Shown: positions 18,991 through 28,136 of the stretch, one piece after another | Layout: each line of letters starts with the position of its first letter | How positions within the stretch are numbered: the stretch's first letter is position 1 | NCBI RefSeq assembly: GCF_003491345.1 | Contig: NZ_CP025512.1 | Coordinates: 2,108,001-2,172,000, forward strand | DNA from: Neorhizobium sp. SOG26 | GTDB lineage: Bacteria > Pseudomonadota > Alphaproteobacteria > Rhizobiales > Rhizobiaceae | Length of the DNA stretch: 64,000 nucleotides | Direction: 5' to 3' | Notes under the pieces: model-generated | What the model was told of the DNA's origin: nothing | Databases searched by the model: none | The model's input: only the letters and a program-made list of their open reading frames with translations | Position numbers and translations under genes: made by a program

Positions 18991-20298
18991 CTATTCAAGC
19001 AGCGGCGACCAGGCCGGGTCGGACCCGTAAGCCGGGGTCTTGACCGGCTGCTCGTTGTAACCGGTGAGGTCGATCGAGTAGAGCTGTGGGCCACCGGCGC
19101 CGGCGTTCTGGCGGAAGAACATCAGCACGCGGCCGTTCGGCGCCCAGGTCGGGCCTTCGTTGTGGAAGCCCGTCGTCAGGATGCGCTCGCCTGAGCCATC
19201 CGGCTTCATGACGCCGATCGAGAACTTGCCGCCCGATTGCTTGGTAAAGGCGATCAGATCGCCGCGCGGGGACCAGACCGGCGTGGAATAGGAACCATCG
19301 CCGAAGGAGATGCGCGTCTGGCCGGAGCCGTCGGCATTCATCACGTAGATCTGCGGACGACCGCCGCGGTCGCTTTCAAAGGCGATGCGGGCACCATCGG
19401 GCGAATAGGAAGGCGAGGTGTCGATCGCCTGGGTCGAGGTCAGGCGGGTCGTGGTGCGCGAACGCAGGTCCATCGTGTAGATGTTGGAATTGCCTTCCTG
19501 CTGGAGGCTCATGATGACCTTCTGGCCATCCGGCGAGAAGCGCGGCGAGAACGTCATGCCGGGGAAGTTGCCGACCACTTCGCGCTGCCCGGTTTCCAGC
19601 TGCAGCAGGTAGACGCGCGGCTGGTTGCCTTCAAACGACATGTAGGTGATTTCCTGCCGGCTCGGCGAGAATCGCGGCGTCAGCACGATGTCCTTGCTGT
19701 TGGTCAGCATGCGGACGTTGAAACCGTCCTGGTCCATGATCGCAAGCTGGCGCTGGCGGGCGTTCTTCGGACCGCTTTCGGACACGAAGACGACGCGGCT
19801 GTCGAAATAGCCGTTTTCGCCGGTGATCTGCTTGTAGATCGCATCCGCGATGATATGCGCCACACGACGCCAGTTCTCCGGCTGGGTGAAGAACTGCTGG
19901 CCGGTCATCTGCTGACCGGCAAAGGTATCCCAGAGGCGGAACTCGGCGCGCAGGCGGCCGTCGCCTTCGCGGGTCACGCGGCCGGTGACGAGTGCCTGGG
20001 CGTTGATGACCTTCCAGTCTTCAAAGCGCGGCGTGCGGTTCGGGTCGGCGATCTTCTCGATGAAGGCGGACTTGTTGACCGGTGCAAACAGGCCCGAGCG
20101 CTGCAGGTCGGCAGCGATGACCTGCGAAATCTGCGGTCCGAGCTCGTTGTTGGACAGGAAATCGGTCACCGCGATCGGCAGCGGCTCGACATTGCCCTTG
20201 TTGATATTGATTTCCACCCGCGCCTGGGCGGGCGCGGCGAACATCACCGCCATGCCGGCAAACGCAACCAGGAGGCGGATGAAAGAACGTTTCATCAT
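18991..20298 (-). CDS. tolB: Tol-Pal system beta-propeller protein TolB
   Basis: Periplasmic partner of Pal and TolA. The product is 435 residues: signal peptide ending PAQA, an N-terminal alpha/beta domain (about 25-160), and a six-bladed propeller with repeated SPDG-type turns ([31 protein letters not shown]). Two ATGs are adjacent at the start; AAGG lies upstream. It directly follows tolA by 19 bp. Terminated before pal, so pal is probably transcribed separately. Confidence 0.97.
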   Translation of the reverse strand: MMKRSFIRLLVAFAGMAVMFAAPAQARVEININKGNVEPLPIAVTDFLSNNELGPQISQVIAADLQRSGLFAPVNKSAFIEKIADPNRTPRFEDWKVINAQALVTGRVTREGDGRLRAEFRLWDTFAGQQMTGQQFFTQPENWRRVAHIIADAIYKQITGENGYFDSRVVFVSESGPKNARQRQLAIMDQDGFNVRMLTNSKDIVLTPRFSPSRQEITYMSFEGNQPRVYLLQLETGQREVVGNFPGMTFSPRFSPDGQKVIMSLQQEGNSNIYTMDLRSRTTTRLTSTQAIDTSPSYSPDGARIAFESDRGGRPQIYVMNADGSGQTRISFGDGSYSTPVWSPRGDLIAFTKQSGGKFSIGVMKPDGSGERILTTGFHNEGPTWAPNGRVLMFFRQNAGAGGPQLYSIDLTGYNEQPVKTPAYGSDPAWSPLLE

Positions 20299-20317
20299 GT
20301 CAATCAGCCTTTCAGCT

Positions 20318-21487
20318 TTACAGCAATTCGCTCGGGTCGAAGTTGACGACAACCTCGCTCCATGCGTCGTATTTGTCGGCGGGCAGGTTCTTGAACGGTG
20401 CTGACCGGCGCACGGCGCGCAACGCACTGGCCTGAAGGGTTCGGCGTGCATTGTCGGACCCGCCGCTTGCGGTCACTTCCGGTTCCCCGATGATATCGCC
20501 GGACTCATCAAGCTTCATTGTGACCTTGATAAGGACGCCGTCAGCACCTTCGATACCGGCAATGATCGACCAGTTCTTCTGGATCTGGCCGCGCAACGCG
20601 TCCATCTCGCTCTGGGTCAGCTTCGATCCGCCCGTATTCGTCTTGCCGCCAAGTGCTGCCGTCTGGGTCGAGCGCTTCGCACCGCCATTCGCCGGCGCCT
20701 GCTTGTTCAAAAGCGCGGCGATGTCGTCGGCGTTGAAGTCGCTTTCCTTCGAGGACGCCGACTTCGCCGATTCCTGCTTCTTGTCGGCAACCTTCTTGTC
20801 GCTCGGCTTCACCGCAGCAGTCGCTTTCGGATCGGCCTTGGCGGTTTCCGTCGGCTTCGGCGGGTCCGGCTTTTTCTCGACCGGCTTTTCAACGGGCTTT
20901 GCTTCTTCCTTCGGCGGCTCGGGCCGCGGCTTTACCACCGGCACGGGCACATTGTCAGGAAGCGGGGTGGCCTCTTCCGGCGCAGGTGCCGGCGTTTTCG
21001 CCTGCGGTTGCGGCAGCGGATCGGGTGCCGGCTTCGGCGGCGTCACGTCCGGCTTCGGCTGCGGCAGGGCGGCCACTTCCTGCGGCGGAGGCGTGGTGTC
21101 TTCCTTGGCGATCTCGGTGGAAGCCGTCGGCTTGGTATCAACAACCGGTGCCGGCTTGTCCTGCTTCGGCGGGGCCGCCGCGGATTCGTTGTTGGACGGC
21201 TTGGCGGCCGGCGTCGGCGGCGCCTTGATGTCGACGTTGTTGTCGCCAAAGTTCTCGGCGTTCTCGACGGGGTCCGGCCTGTTCGTCGGAACAGGTGCGG
21301 AATGCTCGGCCATCGGGGCCTTCTTGTCGCCCTGCTGGATCTGGCTGAACTCCTCGATCGGCACGAGGTCGACCGGCAGTGCCTCGGTGTTGGCGACTTC
21401 CAGCTTGTCCGGCGCGCCAATCGTCACCAGCGCGAAGGCCAGTGCCGTCACGTGTAGGATTGCCGATGTGGTGAGGCTCGCCTTCAT
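20318..21487 (-). CDS. tolA: TolA-like energy transducer
   Basis: Inner-membrane protein that spans the periplasm and links TolQR to Pal/TolB. The product is 389 residues: one N-terminal membrane helix (about 7-24, preceded by MKAS), a very long Pro/Lys/Glu-rich rod (about 60-260), and a C-terminal domain with the [22 protein letters not shown] pattern of the TolA/TonB C-terminal fold. The rod is proline-rich rather than the Ala/Lys helical rod of enterobacteria, as is common in alphaproteobacteria. Five bases after tolR. Confidence 0.93.
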   Translation of the reverse strand: MKASLTTSAILHVTALAFALVTIGAPDKLEVANTEALPVDLVPIEEFSQIQQGDKKAPMAEHSAPVPTNRPDPVENAENFGDNNVDIKAPPTPAAKPSNNESAAAPPKQDKPAPVVDTKPTASTEIAKEDTTPPPQEVAALPQPKPDVTPPKPAPDPLPQPQAKTPAPAPEEATPLPDNVPVPVVKPRPEPPKEEAKPVEKPVEKKPDPPKPTETAKADPKATAAVKPSDKKVADKKQESAKSASSKESDFNADDIAALLNKQAPANGGAKRSTQTAALGGKTNTGGSKLTQSEMDALRGQIQKNWSIIAGIEGADGVLIKVTMKLDESGDIIGEPEVTASGGSDNARRTLQASALRAVRRSAPFKNLPADKYDAWSEVVVNFDPSELL

Positions 21488-21492
21488 CGCTC

Positions 21493-21948
21493 TTAACGAT
21501 TGCCCTGACGTTGCTGCGTAACGAGACCGATGTTCTTGAAACCAGCCTGCTGAATGCGTGCCATCACGTCGGCCACGATCCCGTAGGCCGAGGTTGTGTC
21601 GGCGCGCACGAAGATGCGCTCGTTATAGCCGGTGGTGGAAATCGCCTGCAGCTTAGCGGCAACTTCTTCCGCGGTGATCGGGGTTTCCTGAAGATGGATC
21701 TGGCCGTCCGCATTGACCGAGATGGTGATCGGCTGCGTTTCGGAATTCAGTGCCGCTGCCTGCGTCTGCGGCAGGTCGACGGGAACACCGACCGTCATCA
21801 TCGGTGCGGCGACCATGAAGATGATCAGCAGCACGAGCATGACGTCGACAAGCGGCGTCACGTTGATTTCGCTGATGGCTGCGCCCCGGCGCCCGCGCCT
21901 GCGGCGACCACCACCCGAACCCTTTGCTCCTCCGGCCGACATACCCAT
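21493..21948 (-). CDS. tolR: Tol system biopolymer transport protein TolR
   Basis: ExbD/TolR family stator component. The product is 151 residues: a Gly/Arg-rich cytosolic head, one membrane helix (about 32-53) beginning with the conserved EINVTPLVDVMLVLLIIFM, which includes the proton-carrying Asp, and a periplasmic domain. AGGAG precedes the ATG. It forms the TolQ5R2 proton channel with TolQ, 29 bp upstream. Confidence 0.97.
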   Translation of the reverse strand: MGMSAGGAKGSGGGRRRRGRRGAAISEINVTPLVDVMLVLLIIFMVAAPMMTVGVPVDLPQTQAAALNSETQPITISVNADGQIHLQETPITAEEVAAKLQAISTTGYNERIFVRADTTSAYGIVADVMARIQQAGFKNIGLVTQQRQGNR

Positions 21949-21977
21949 GAATGCGTACTCCTAAGGACCGATGTGAC

Positions 21978-22703
21978 TTACTGCGCCGCGGCCTGCTGGC
22001 GCGGCTGCAGCTTCTCGTCAATCTGGCGGGACAGGATGGCGGAGAACTCGTCGGCAAAACCTTCCATGCGTGCCGAGAGCTTGCCGGCATCGCCCATGAA
22101 CTTGTTGTAGGCCATGACCGCGGGAATAGCGGCGACGAGGCCGATTGCCGTTGCAAGAAGCGCTTCGGCAATACCGGGCGCCACAACCGCAAGGTTGGTG
22201 GACTGCGAGCCAGCGATTGCCTGGAACGAGGTCATGATGCCGACGACGGTACCGAAGAGGCCGATGAACGGGCCGGCCGAACCGATGGTCGCGAGCGATC
22301 CGAGGCGGGCTTCATAGGTTTCGGCTTCGCGCGCCATGGTGACGTCCATCGCACGGTCGATTCGCATCTGCAGGCCGATCGGCGAACGCGCTCCGCGCTC
22401 GAAGCTTTTCTTCCACTCGCGCATGGCAGCCACGAACATGGCCGCAAGGCCGCTGTTCTGCCGTTCCGACAGGGTACGATACAGCTCTTCCAGCGACTGC
22501 CCCGACCAGAACACCTGCTCGAACTGGTCGAACTGGCGCTTTGCCTTGGCGAAGCTGACATATTTGTCGATCACGATCGCCCATGTCCAAACGGACGCAC
22601 CGAGAAGACCGATCATCACGAGCTTGACGACCAAGCCCGCCTGCATGAAGAGGCCCCAGAGGCTCACATCATGCGTTGCAGCTTCCAAAGCTACTTGTTC
22701 CAT
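21978..22703 (-). CDS. tolQ: Tol system proton channel protein TolQ
   Basis: MotA/TolQ/ExbB family. The product is 241 residues with three membrane helices (about 22-44, 145-168, 180-200) and the family sequence IGSAGPFIGLFGTVVGIMTSF. It uses proton motive force to drive TolA, keeping the outer membrane invaginated at the septum. First gene of tolQRAB. A full CtrA box lies 210 bp upstream. Confidence 0.97.
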   Translation of the reverse strand: MEQVALEAATHDVSLWGLFMQAGLVVKLVMIGLLGASVWTWAIVIDKYVSFAKAKRQFDQFEQVFWSGQSLEELYRTLSERQNSGLAAMFVAAMREWKKSFERGARSPIGLQMRIDRAMDVTMAREAETYEARLGSLATIGSAGPFIGLFGTVVGIMTSFQAIAGSQSTNLAVVAPGIAEALLATAIGLVAAIPAVMAYNKFMGDAGKLSARMEGFADEFSAILSRQIDEKLQPRQQAAAQ

Positions 22704-23052
22704 CTAACGTCTATCCCCGAATCCAAACGCCCGGCTTGTTTAAGACCGGGCGGGTTCAAAAGCGCTCTCGCGAGAATATGTCTGATCGCTGGATGCGCTC
22801 GCTAAACCCCAAGGTGCCCTGAGTTTTCAGCTTGGCTTCTCGCTTTCAAATTTGGTCAAAGGAAGGCGTGCGTTGCACAATTTCCTCAGCTGCCAGTAAG
22901 ACATCATTATGGTTAAACATTCGTTAAAACTGATGAGCGGCGCTAGACTTGCTGCCGCGAGAAGACGCGGCGACCGATACTATCCAGAATAGAATTTCTA
23001 GAGCCGCGGGAAGCCTGGGCGCCGAACGCCACGACGCCTGAGTAAGATCCGG
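22704..23052. other. 349-bp spacer between ybgC and tolQ
   Basis: No gene is supported. It holds the CtrA box at 22913-22927 and should hold the tol promoter. The ybgC-tolQ spacer is unusually long compared with the compact enterobacterial operon, so tolQRAB probably has its own promoter. Confidence 0.55.
22912..22927 (-). promoter_or_regulatory. CtrA box upstream of tolQ
   Basis: On the minus strand: TTAA, seven bases, TTAAC, the full CtrA consensus, in the orientation of the tol operon. Confidence 0.6.
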
Positions 23053-23490
23053 TCAGTTTCCCTTGCCGAGAAACTTCTCCGCCACCGTTTCCGGCAGCCG
23101 TCGCGGGCGACCATGCTTGTTGATGACGGCGATCACCACCTTGGCGGCGATCAACAGCGTATCATCGCGGCGGATTTCCTGGTTGAGCACCATCTTGGCG
23201 CCGCCCGCCTTTTCCGTCACGGTCCGGACGGTCAGGATGTCATCCATGCGGGCCGGCTGCTTGAAGTCGATTTCCATGCGATGGACGACGAAGACGAGGC
23301 CTTCCTCGTCGGCGCTGAGCAACTCGCTTTGCTGGCATCCAAGGCAGCGCAGGTAATCGGTGCGGCCGCGCTCCAGGAAATGCAGGTAGCGGGCGTGATA
23401 CACGAGGCCGGAGAAATCCGTGTCTTCATAATAGACGCGTTGCACGAGGCGGTGGCCGTCGGCGGTCAGTTCGCCAGACAGCGCGATCAT
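23053..23490 (-). CDS. ybgC: Tol-Pal associated acyl-CoA thioesterase YbgC
   Basis: Hot-dog-fold thioesterase. The product is 145 residues; the catalytic Asp is in YYEDTDFSGLVYHARYLHFLERGR. The family hydrolyses short acyl-CoA or acyl-ACP and is tied to the tol operon and phospholipid synthesis. The start at 23490 is chosen by family length; no strong ribosome site is visible, and a TTG 15 bases upstream is the other option. It lies upstream of tolQ in the same direction, with a 349-bp gap. Confidence 0.92.
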   Translation of the reverse strand: MIALSGELTADGHRLVQRVYYEDTDFSGLVYHARYLHFLERGRTDYLRCLGCQQSELLSADEEGLVFVVHRMEIDFKQPARMDDILTVRTVTEKAGGAKMVLNQEIRRDDTLLIAAKVVIAVINKHGRPRRLPETVAEKFLGKGN

Positions 23491-23634
23491 GTCGTTCTGG
23501 GTCAAGTGCTCGTTCCAAATCGCTGAGGGTTCGGCAACAAGGCGCGGCGGATGCACCGCGCCGCTGCCCCGTCCCTACCATGGTCGCAACCAAAGTCCAG
23601 ACGGGGGGCGAACCTTGACGTGATGAGAACAAAT

Positions 23635-24024
23635 TCAGGGGCTGGCGGAAGATCCGGAATGCGGATGTTTGTAGCGGCGCATCCGGGCCTCGTTCTTGGC
23701 CTTCTCCATCGCCTTCTTGTGCTGCTCTGCCCATTTCTGACCAGCATCGCCGCCCCACAACAGCCACGCGATATAACCGGTCGAGGGGTTCTCGTCGTCG
23801 CCGAAGTTTTCGGCACGTTTATCCACCTTGTGGCGCGCGAAATAGCTCACCATGCGCCGGATGGTCTGCTCCGAAATATTCTTGCGGTTTTTCAGGTCGC
23901 GGGCACGCGCCACGCCCACCATGGTGCCGCCACGACGATACTGGGCGCGCAGCTTCAAACCCTTTTCCGCTGCCTCCGCGACTTCGACGGGAGGAATACG
24001 ATCAGGGAGATCATTGTTCTGCAT
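23635..24024 (-). CDS. Conserved hypothetical protein with an ARARDL motif
   Basis: 129 residues, basic and soluble. Visible motifs are RRGGTMVGVARARDLKNRK and, near residue 85, STGYIAWLLWGGDAGQKWA. I recall this two-motif pattern in uncharacterised bacterial and phage-associated proteins but can assign no activity; the basic helical character would suit nucleic-acid binding. A perfect EcfG-type promoter lies 25-50 bp upstream, so stress induction is likely. It does not belong to any operon with its neighbours. Confidence 0.75.
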   Translation of the reverse strand: MQNNDLPDRIPPVEVAEAAEKGLKLRAQYRRGGTMVGVARARDLKNRKNISEQTIRRMVSYFARHKVDKRAENFGDDENPSTGYIAWLLWGGDAGQKWAEQHKKAMEKAKNEARMRRYKHPHSGSSASP

Positions 24025-24048
24025 GACATTCTCCTTCTTGTGAAAAAG

Positions 24049-24074
24049 AACGGGGTGCCGCGGCGGGATGTTCC
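24049..24074 (-). promoter_or_regulatory. EcfG-type general stress promoter
   Basis: Minus strand GGAAC (24074-24070), 17 bases, CGTT (24052-24049): exact consensus for the alphaproteobacterial general stress sigma factor, directly upstream of the 129-aa hypothetical gene. Confidence 0.75.
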
Positions 24075-24098
24075 CGCCTTATTGGTCTACGTCGAGCC

Positions 24099-24989
24099 TC
24101 AGCCGAGCTCGATGAGGTTGATCTCGGGCGGAGAGCCGAAGCGCACCGGCAGCATTGAGCAGCCGAGCCCGCCGGAAACAATGAGGTTGCGCCCGCCTTC
24201 GACGACATGCCCATACGCATAGCGGTTGCCGAAGCGCGACGGGACGACCGGTGCGTAACCGAACAGGCGGACCTGCCCCCCATGGGTGTGCCCCGACAAG
24301 GTCAAGGAAACGCGGTCGGGCACCTGCGGAAAGATGTCCGGCTCATGCGCCATGAGGATGACGGGGGCATCGTCAACAACCTGCTTGAGCGTGCCGGGCA
24401 GGTCGTCGCGGCCCTTGTGCCGACGCGCGGGAGCCGAAGGGCCGGGTGGTGCGATCTGGTCCTCAAGCCCCGCCAGCCAGAACGGCCTACCGTCCTTTTC
24501 CAACCGCACAGCACTATTGCTGTAGACCGGGATGCCGACCTTCTCCAACGCCCGCCGCGCTACTGGGATGCCGCTCGCTTCTGCGAGCGGATCTTCCAGC
24601 CAATCATGGTTGCCAAGCACGGCATGGACGCCAAGCGGTGCCCTCAAGAGCGAAAGCGCCTGCGCCCAGGCGTCCGGCTCAACGTTCCCCGTTGCGAAGC
24701 GCATGCCGGAGACATAATCACCAAGCAGGCAGATGACATCCGGTTCCAGGGCATTGGCAGCCCGGCAGATCGCTTCGATCCGGTCAATGGGCATCCACGG
24801 CTCGCAGGCATGGATATCGGTCAGTACTGCAACCCGCAGCTTGAGACCCGGCGTCCAATCCGGTGGCGTCAGCGCATACCTCTTTGTCTGAAGCCGCAGC
24901 AACGGCTCCGCCACGGCGTAACCCGCCAGTGCCGCGAGTGCGGCTGCCCCTCCGCCAAGCGCCTTTAGGAAGCCCCGGCGGGAGATCAT
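24099..24989 (-). CDS. Tat-exported metallophosphoesterase
   Basis: 296 residues. A twin-arginine signal (MISRRGFLKALGGG) leads into a calcineurin-like phosphoesterase of the YkuE type: metal motifs LTDIHAC, GDYVSG, GNHDW and SGHTHGGQ in order. It is predicted to act in the periplasm or at the outer face of the inner membrane; related enzymes cleave phosphoesters of lipids or UDP-sugars, but the substrate here is unknown. Its ATG immediately follows the ruvB TGA, so it is translationally coupled to ruvB. Confidence 0.92.
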   Translation of the reverse strand: MISRRGFLKALGGGAAALAALAGYAVAEPLLRLQTKRYALTPPDWTPGLKLRVAVLTDIHACEPWMPIDRIEAICRAANALEPDVICLLGDYVSGMRFATGNVEPDAWAQALSLLRAPLGVHAVLGNHDWLEDPLAEASGIPVARRALEKVGIPVYSNSAVRLEKDGRPFWLAGLEDQIAPPGPSAPARRHKGRDDLPGTLKQVVDDAPVILMAHEPDIFPQVPDRVSLTLSGHTHGGQVRLFGYAPVVPSRFGNRYAYGHVVEGGRNLIVSGGLGCSMLPVRFGSPPEINLIELG

Positions 24990-26030
24990 TCACTCATCCT
25001 CGAGATTCATCCTGAACTGGGCGGCCTCGAGATCCTTGGGCGGCTGCATGCCGAGATGTTTCCAGGCAACCGCGGTCAGCACCCGGCCGCGCGGCGTGCG
25101 CTGGATGAAACCCTGCTGGATCATGTAGGGCTCGATAATGTCCTCGATGGCATCGCGCGGCTCCGAAAGTCCGGCCGCGATAGTCTCGATGCCGACCGGC
25201 CCGCCGCCGAAGTTCACGGCGATCATGTTGAGGTAGCGCTTGTCGAGCTGGTCGAGCCCCATGTTGTCGACCAGAAGCCGCGTCAGCGCCTCGTCGGCAA
25301 TCTCCTTCGTCACCGCATCAGCCCGGGCGACTTCGGCAAAGTCACGCACGCGGCGCAGCAACCGCCCGGCGATGCGGGGCGTGCCGCGCGAACGGCGGGC
25401 GATCTCCCTCGCCCCTTCGTCGGTCATGCCAAGCCCCATGAGCCGCGCACCACGACGCACGATCAACTCCAGTTCCTCGACGGTGTAGAAGGAAAGCCGC
25501 ACGGGGATACCGAAGCGGTCGCGCAGCGGGGTCGTCAGGAGGCCGAGGCGGGTCGTTGCGGCAACCAGCGTGAACTTCGACAGGTCGATCTTGACCGAGC
25601 GTGCCGCAGGGCCTTCACCGATGATGAGGTCGAGCTGGAAATCCTCCATGGCCGGATAGAGGATTTCCTCCACCGCCGGGTTCAACCGGTGGATCTCGTC
25701 GATGAACAGCACGTCGCGTTCTTCGAGATTGGTGAGGAGCGCCGCAAGGTCACCCGCCTTGGCGATAACCGGGCCCGAGGTCGAGCGGAAGTTGACGCCA
25801 AGTTCCTTTGCCATGATCTGCGCCAGCGTCGTCTTGCCGAGCCCCGGCGGGCCCACGAACAGGACGTGGTCCAGCGCCTCGCCGCGGTTCTTGGCTGCCT
25901 CGATGAAAACCTTGAGGTTGGCGCGCGCTTCCGCCTGGCCGGTGAACTCGTCCAGCGATTGCGGCCGCAGCGTCATATCGAGGTCTTCGCCCCGCTTCTC
26001 CGGCGTGATCAGGCGGGAAGGCTCGCTCAT
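24990..26030 (-). CDS. ruvB: Holliday junction branch migration helicase RuvB
   Basis: AAA+ motor of the RuvAB complex. The product is 346 residues with Walker [10 protein letters not shown], Walker B FIDEIHRL, sensor 1 VAATTR and a C-terminal winged helix ending in the [11 protein letters not shown] region. It drives branch migration during recombinational repair. It lies 61 bp after ruvA, downstream of an SOS box that precedes vapB. Confidence 0.98.
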   Translation of the reverse strand: MSEPSRLITPEKRGEDLDMTLRPQSLDEFTGQAEARANLKVFIEAAKNRGEALDHVLFVGPPGLGKTTLAQIMAKELGVNFRSTSGPVIAKAGDLAALLTNLEERDVLFIDEIHRLNPAVEEILYPAMEDFQLDLIIGEGPAARSVKIDLSKFTLVAATTRLGLLTTPLRDRFGIPVRLSFYTVEELELIVRRGARLMGLGMTDEGAREIARRSRGTPRIAGRLLRRVRDFAEVARADAVTKEIADEALTRLLVDNMGLDQLDKRYLNMIAVNFGGGPVGIETIAAGLSEPRDAIEDIIEPYMIQQGFIQRTPRGRVLTAVAWKHLGMQPPKDLEAAQFRMNLEDE

Positions 26031-26091
26031 GAGGACATTTCCGTTTGCATATCTGTGTTAGTACTACAGGAGGCGCGCGAGGTCTAACCGC

Positions 26092-26709
26092 CTAGCGCGC
26101 CAGTTCCTTGAGGCCAAGCCGGATGAGCTTGGCGCTGTCGGCCCCTTCGCCGGCGTTCTTGAGCGCTGCCGCAACGGCATTGGCCGCCTGGTCGCGAGAA
26201 TACCCCAGGTTGGTGAGTGCCGACACGGCATCGGCCACCGGTGCGGAAGCTACACCCTCACCCAGTTCCTGTTTCAGGCCGATATTGGCGCTCGCCTCGC
26301 CAGCAAAGGCCGGCGCCTTGTTCTTGAGCTCGGTGACGATGCGCACCGCCACCTTGGGCCCGACACCGGGGGCGCGCGACACGGATGTCTTGTCCTGCAA
26401 CGCGATCGCATTGGCAAGCTCGGAAGGGGTGAGTGTCGAAAGGACAGCAAGCGCCACCTTGGCGCCGACGCCCTGCACGCTTTGGAGCAGGTTGAACCAT
26501 TCGCGTTCCAGCGCGGTGAGGAAGCCGAAAAGCTTCAGTTGGTCCTCGCGCACATAGGTCTCGATATAGAGGATCACCGCCTCGCCCACCGACCCCATGC
26601 GCGACAGGGCGCGCGACGAACAGAAGACCTCGTAGCAGACCCCATGCACATCAACGAGCACGTGGTCGTCGCCGATCTCGTCAATGGTTCCTTTGAGCTT
26701 GCCGATCAT
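26092..26709 (-). CDS. ruvA: Holliday junction DNA helicase subunit RuvA
   Basis: Tetrameric junction-binding protein that loads RuvB. The product is 205 residues: OB fold at the N-terminus ([21 protein letters not shown]), two helix-hairpin-helix motifs ([14 protein letters not shown] and [19 protein letters not shown]), and the C-terminal RuvB-contacting three-helix domain. It starts 12 bp after the vapC stop; in most alphaproteobacteria it follows ruvC directly. Confidence 0.98.
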   Translation of the reverse strand: MIGKLKGTIDEIGDDHVLVDVHGVCYEVFCSSRALSRMGSVGEAVILYIETYVREDQLKLFGFLTALEREWFNLLQSVQGVGAKVALAVLSTLTPSELANAIALQDKTSVSRAPGVGPKVAVRIVTELKNKAPAFAGEASANIGLKQELGEGVASAPVADAVSALTNLGYSRDQAANAVAAALKNAGEGADSAKLIRLGLKELAR

Positions 26710-26721
26710 GAAATGGGTCCG

Positions 26722-27138
26722 TTACGGATGGGTTTCGGGTGAGATGATGTCGAGGGACGGGAAATAGCCACGGTAACGCGCTGCGTCTCGCGTCAGCAAC
26801 CGGTGCGACCGAACCATCGCATGGGCGCCGATCAGGAACTCCGGCAACGTGCGCTCACGCTGGCCGCCAGCGCGGCGATAGGCGAAATGCGCCTTGCCCG
26901 CCTGGAACGCAGCTTCATAAGAGAATGGCTCGCGCTTCATCCGCAGCCAGCCAAAAGCTGACGTCAGTTGCTGCTCCGTCAGAGGTGAAGCTGCAAGCTC
27001 CGACCACACGATGGGGCTCAGGATCAACTCACCCTCGCGATGGCACTGCTCCAGCCGTGACAGGGACCAGTCCCGCAAAGGGTTTGGCATGCCCAGGATG
27101 TCGATGAGGATGTTCGTATCAACCACGGTTGAGGTCAT
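26722..27138 (-). CDS. vapC: VapC-type PIN-domain toxin
   Basis: 138 residues with the PIN ribonuclease layout: D7 (VVDTNILID), E47 (WSELAAS), D118 (LLTRDAARY). The third canonical acid, normally Asp in DALIA-type motifs, is Glu here (E100, LPEFLIGAHA). Family members cleave tRNA or rRNA and are held by VapB. It overlaps the vapB end by 20 bases and sits 12 bp before ruvA, so all are probably on one transcript. Whether the Glu substitution lowers activity cannot be told from sequence. Confidence 0.9.
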   Translation of the reverse strand: MTSTVVDTNILIDILGMPNPLRDWSLSRLEQCHREGELILSPIVWSELAASPLTEQQLTSAFGWLRMKREPFSYEAAFQAGKAHFAYRRAGGQRERTLPEFLIGAHAMVRSHRLLTRDAARYRGYFPSLDIISPETHP

Positions 27139-27376
27139 CGCGCGGTCCCCTCAGCCACTCCATGTACTGGTCGGTGGTCATGCCCATCGCATCGAAGGTG
27201 CCGGCAACGCTATCTGCCCATTCCCTGAAGTCCTTGAACTGGTCCTGCTGCTCTGCCTTGACGAGAAACACCTTGCCCTCATGCGTGACGAATTCCACCT
27301 CCGACCCAGGACCAATCTTCAACTGATCGCGGATGTCCTTGGGGATCGTAACCTGGCCTTTTTCGGTGACACGCAT
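27119..27376 (-). CDS. vapB: VapB-type antitoxin (AbrB/SpoVT DNA-binding domain)
   Basis: 85 residues. The N-terminal 45 form the swapped-hairpin AbrB domain (MRVTEKGQVTIPKDIRDQL, KIGPGSEVEF), and the acidic C-terminal part should wrap VapC. It binds its own promoter as a dimer in this family; a perfect 29-bp palindrome (27375-27403) covers the ribosome site and the start codon. It overlaps vapC. Confidence 0.92.
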   Translation of the reverse strand: MRVTEKGQVTIPKDIRDQLKIGPGSEVEFVTHEGKVFLVKAEQQDQFKDFREWADSVAGTFDAMGMTTDQYMEWLRGPRDDLNRG

Positions 27377-27403
27377 AGGTAATACCTCTAAGGTATTACC
27401 TAT
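27375..27403. promoter_or_regulatory. 29-bp palindrome at the vapB start, likely VapBC operator
   Basis: Perfect 13-bp arms ATAGGTAATACCT / AGGTATTACCTAT with a CTA centre. It contains the AGAGG ribosome site and the first bases of vapB, and overlaps a likely -10 element. Confidence 0.82.
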
Positions 27404-27414
27404 AAGGCGATCCG

Positions 27415-27429
27415 GAACAAGTCAAGAAC
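27415..27429 (-). promoter_or_regulatory. LexA SOS box upstream of vapBC-ruvAB
   Basis: GAAC-N7-GAAC on the plus strand (GTTC-N7-GTTC on the minus strand), the exact alphaproteobacterial LexA direct repeat. A TTGACT -35 lies inside it (27420-27425), and a -10 such as TATAGG or TAGGTA follows at 15-17 bp. Confidence 0.8.
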
Positions 27430-27432
27430 AAA

Positions 27433-27942
27433 TCACCCCGCCAACGCTTGGCGCATGCGCTGTCCGCCGCGGTTGTGGGCATGACAGATGGCGATTGCAA
27501 GCGCGTCGGCCGCGTCATTGCCCTTAAACTCGGCCTTCGGCATGAGGATCTTCAGCATCATATGGATCTGCTGCTTTTCGCCGTGCCCGACGCCGATGAC
27601 GGACTTCTTCACTGCATTTGGTGCATATTCGGAAACCGGCAGCCCGGCGCGCGCCGGCACGAGCATCACCACGCCCCTCGCCTGCCCGAGCTTCAGCGTC
27701 GCGACCGCGTCCTTGTTGACGAAGGTCTGTTCGACGGCCGCTTCATCCGGCTGGTAGGCATGCACCACTTCGGCAAGCCCGTCATGCAGCTGGCAAAGGC
27801 GTGAGGCGAGATCCAGGTCGCCATCCGACATCACCGTGCCGGAGGCCACGAAGCGCAGGCTGTTGCCAAGGGTCTCGATAATGCCCCACCCCGTCCGGCG
27901 CAGGCCCGGATCGATGCCGATGATACGAATCGCTGCTGTCAT
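27433..27942 (-). CDS. ruvC: Holliday junction resolvase RuvC
   Basis: Endonuclease that cuts four-way junctions symmetrically. The product is 169 residues from the ATG at 27942 with AAGGTGG upstream. The RNase H-fold acids include D11 in IGIDPG, E in EQTFVN, and the C-terminal [13 protein letters not shown] pair. It ends four bases from the SOS box that controls the genes downstream. A near-match SOS repeat (GAAC-N7-AAAC, 27988-28002) is upstream. Confidence 0.96.
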   Translation of the reverse strand: MTAAIRIIGIDPGLRRTGWGIIETLGNSLRFVASGTVMSDGDLDLASRLCQLHDGLAEVVHAYQPDEAAVEQTFVNKDAVATLKLGQARGVVMLVPARAGLPVSEYAPNAVKKSVIGVGHGEKQQIHMMLKILMPKAEFKGNDAADALAIAICHAHNRGGQRMRQALAG

Positions 27943-28018
27943 GATGACCACCTTAATCGCTTCATCCAACTACTGCCATGGGAATGTGAACAAAACGAAA
28001 ACAAGCGGTGCTGTGCCG

Positions 28019-28034
28019 TTAACTTCTGTTTAAC
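28019..28034 (+). promoter_or_regulatory. CtrA box upstream of the chemoreceptor-like gene
   Basis: TTAA, CTTCTGT, TTAAC: exact consensus on the plus strand, about 105 bp before the gene at 28137. Confidence 0.65.
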
Positions 28035-28136
28035 CAAGCCTCCCACGTTCGCGGCTCGAAGCATCGATATGAAGCAACGCGCGATCATCTGGGGCGTTGA
28101 TCTTCGTCGCCATCAGCCGCGCGGAAGGAGGTTGTC

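Noticed and set aside
23635..24024. Prophage remnant
   Set aside because: The protein pattern recalls phage-associated proteins, but there is no integrase, structural gene or att repeat near, and it has a host stress promoter.
27988..28002. Second SOS box before ruvC
   Set aside because: GAAC-N7-AAAC has one mismatch in a core base; noted in the ruvC entry but not called as a site.
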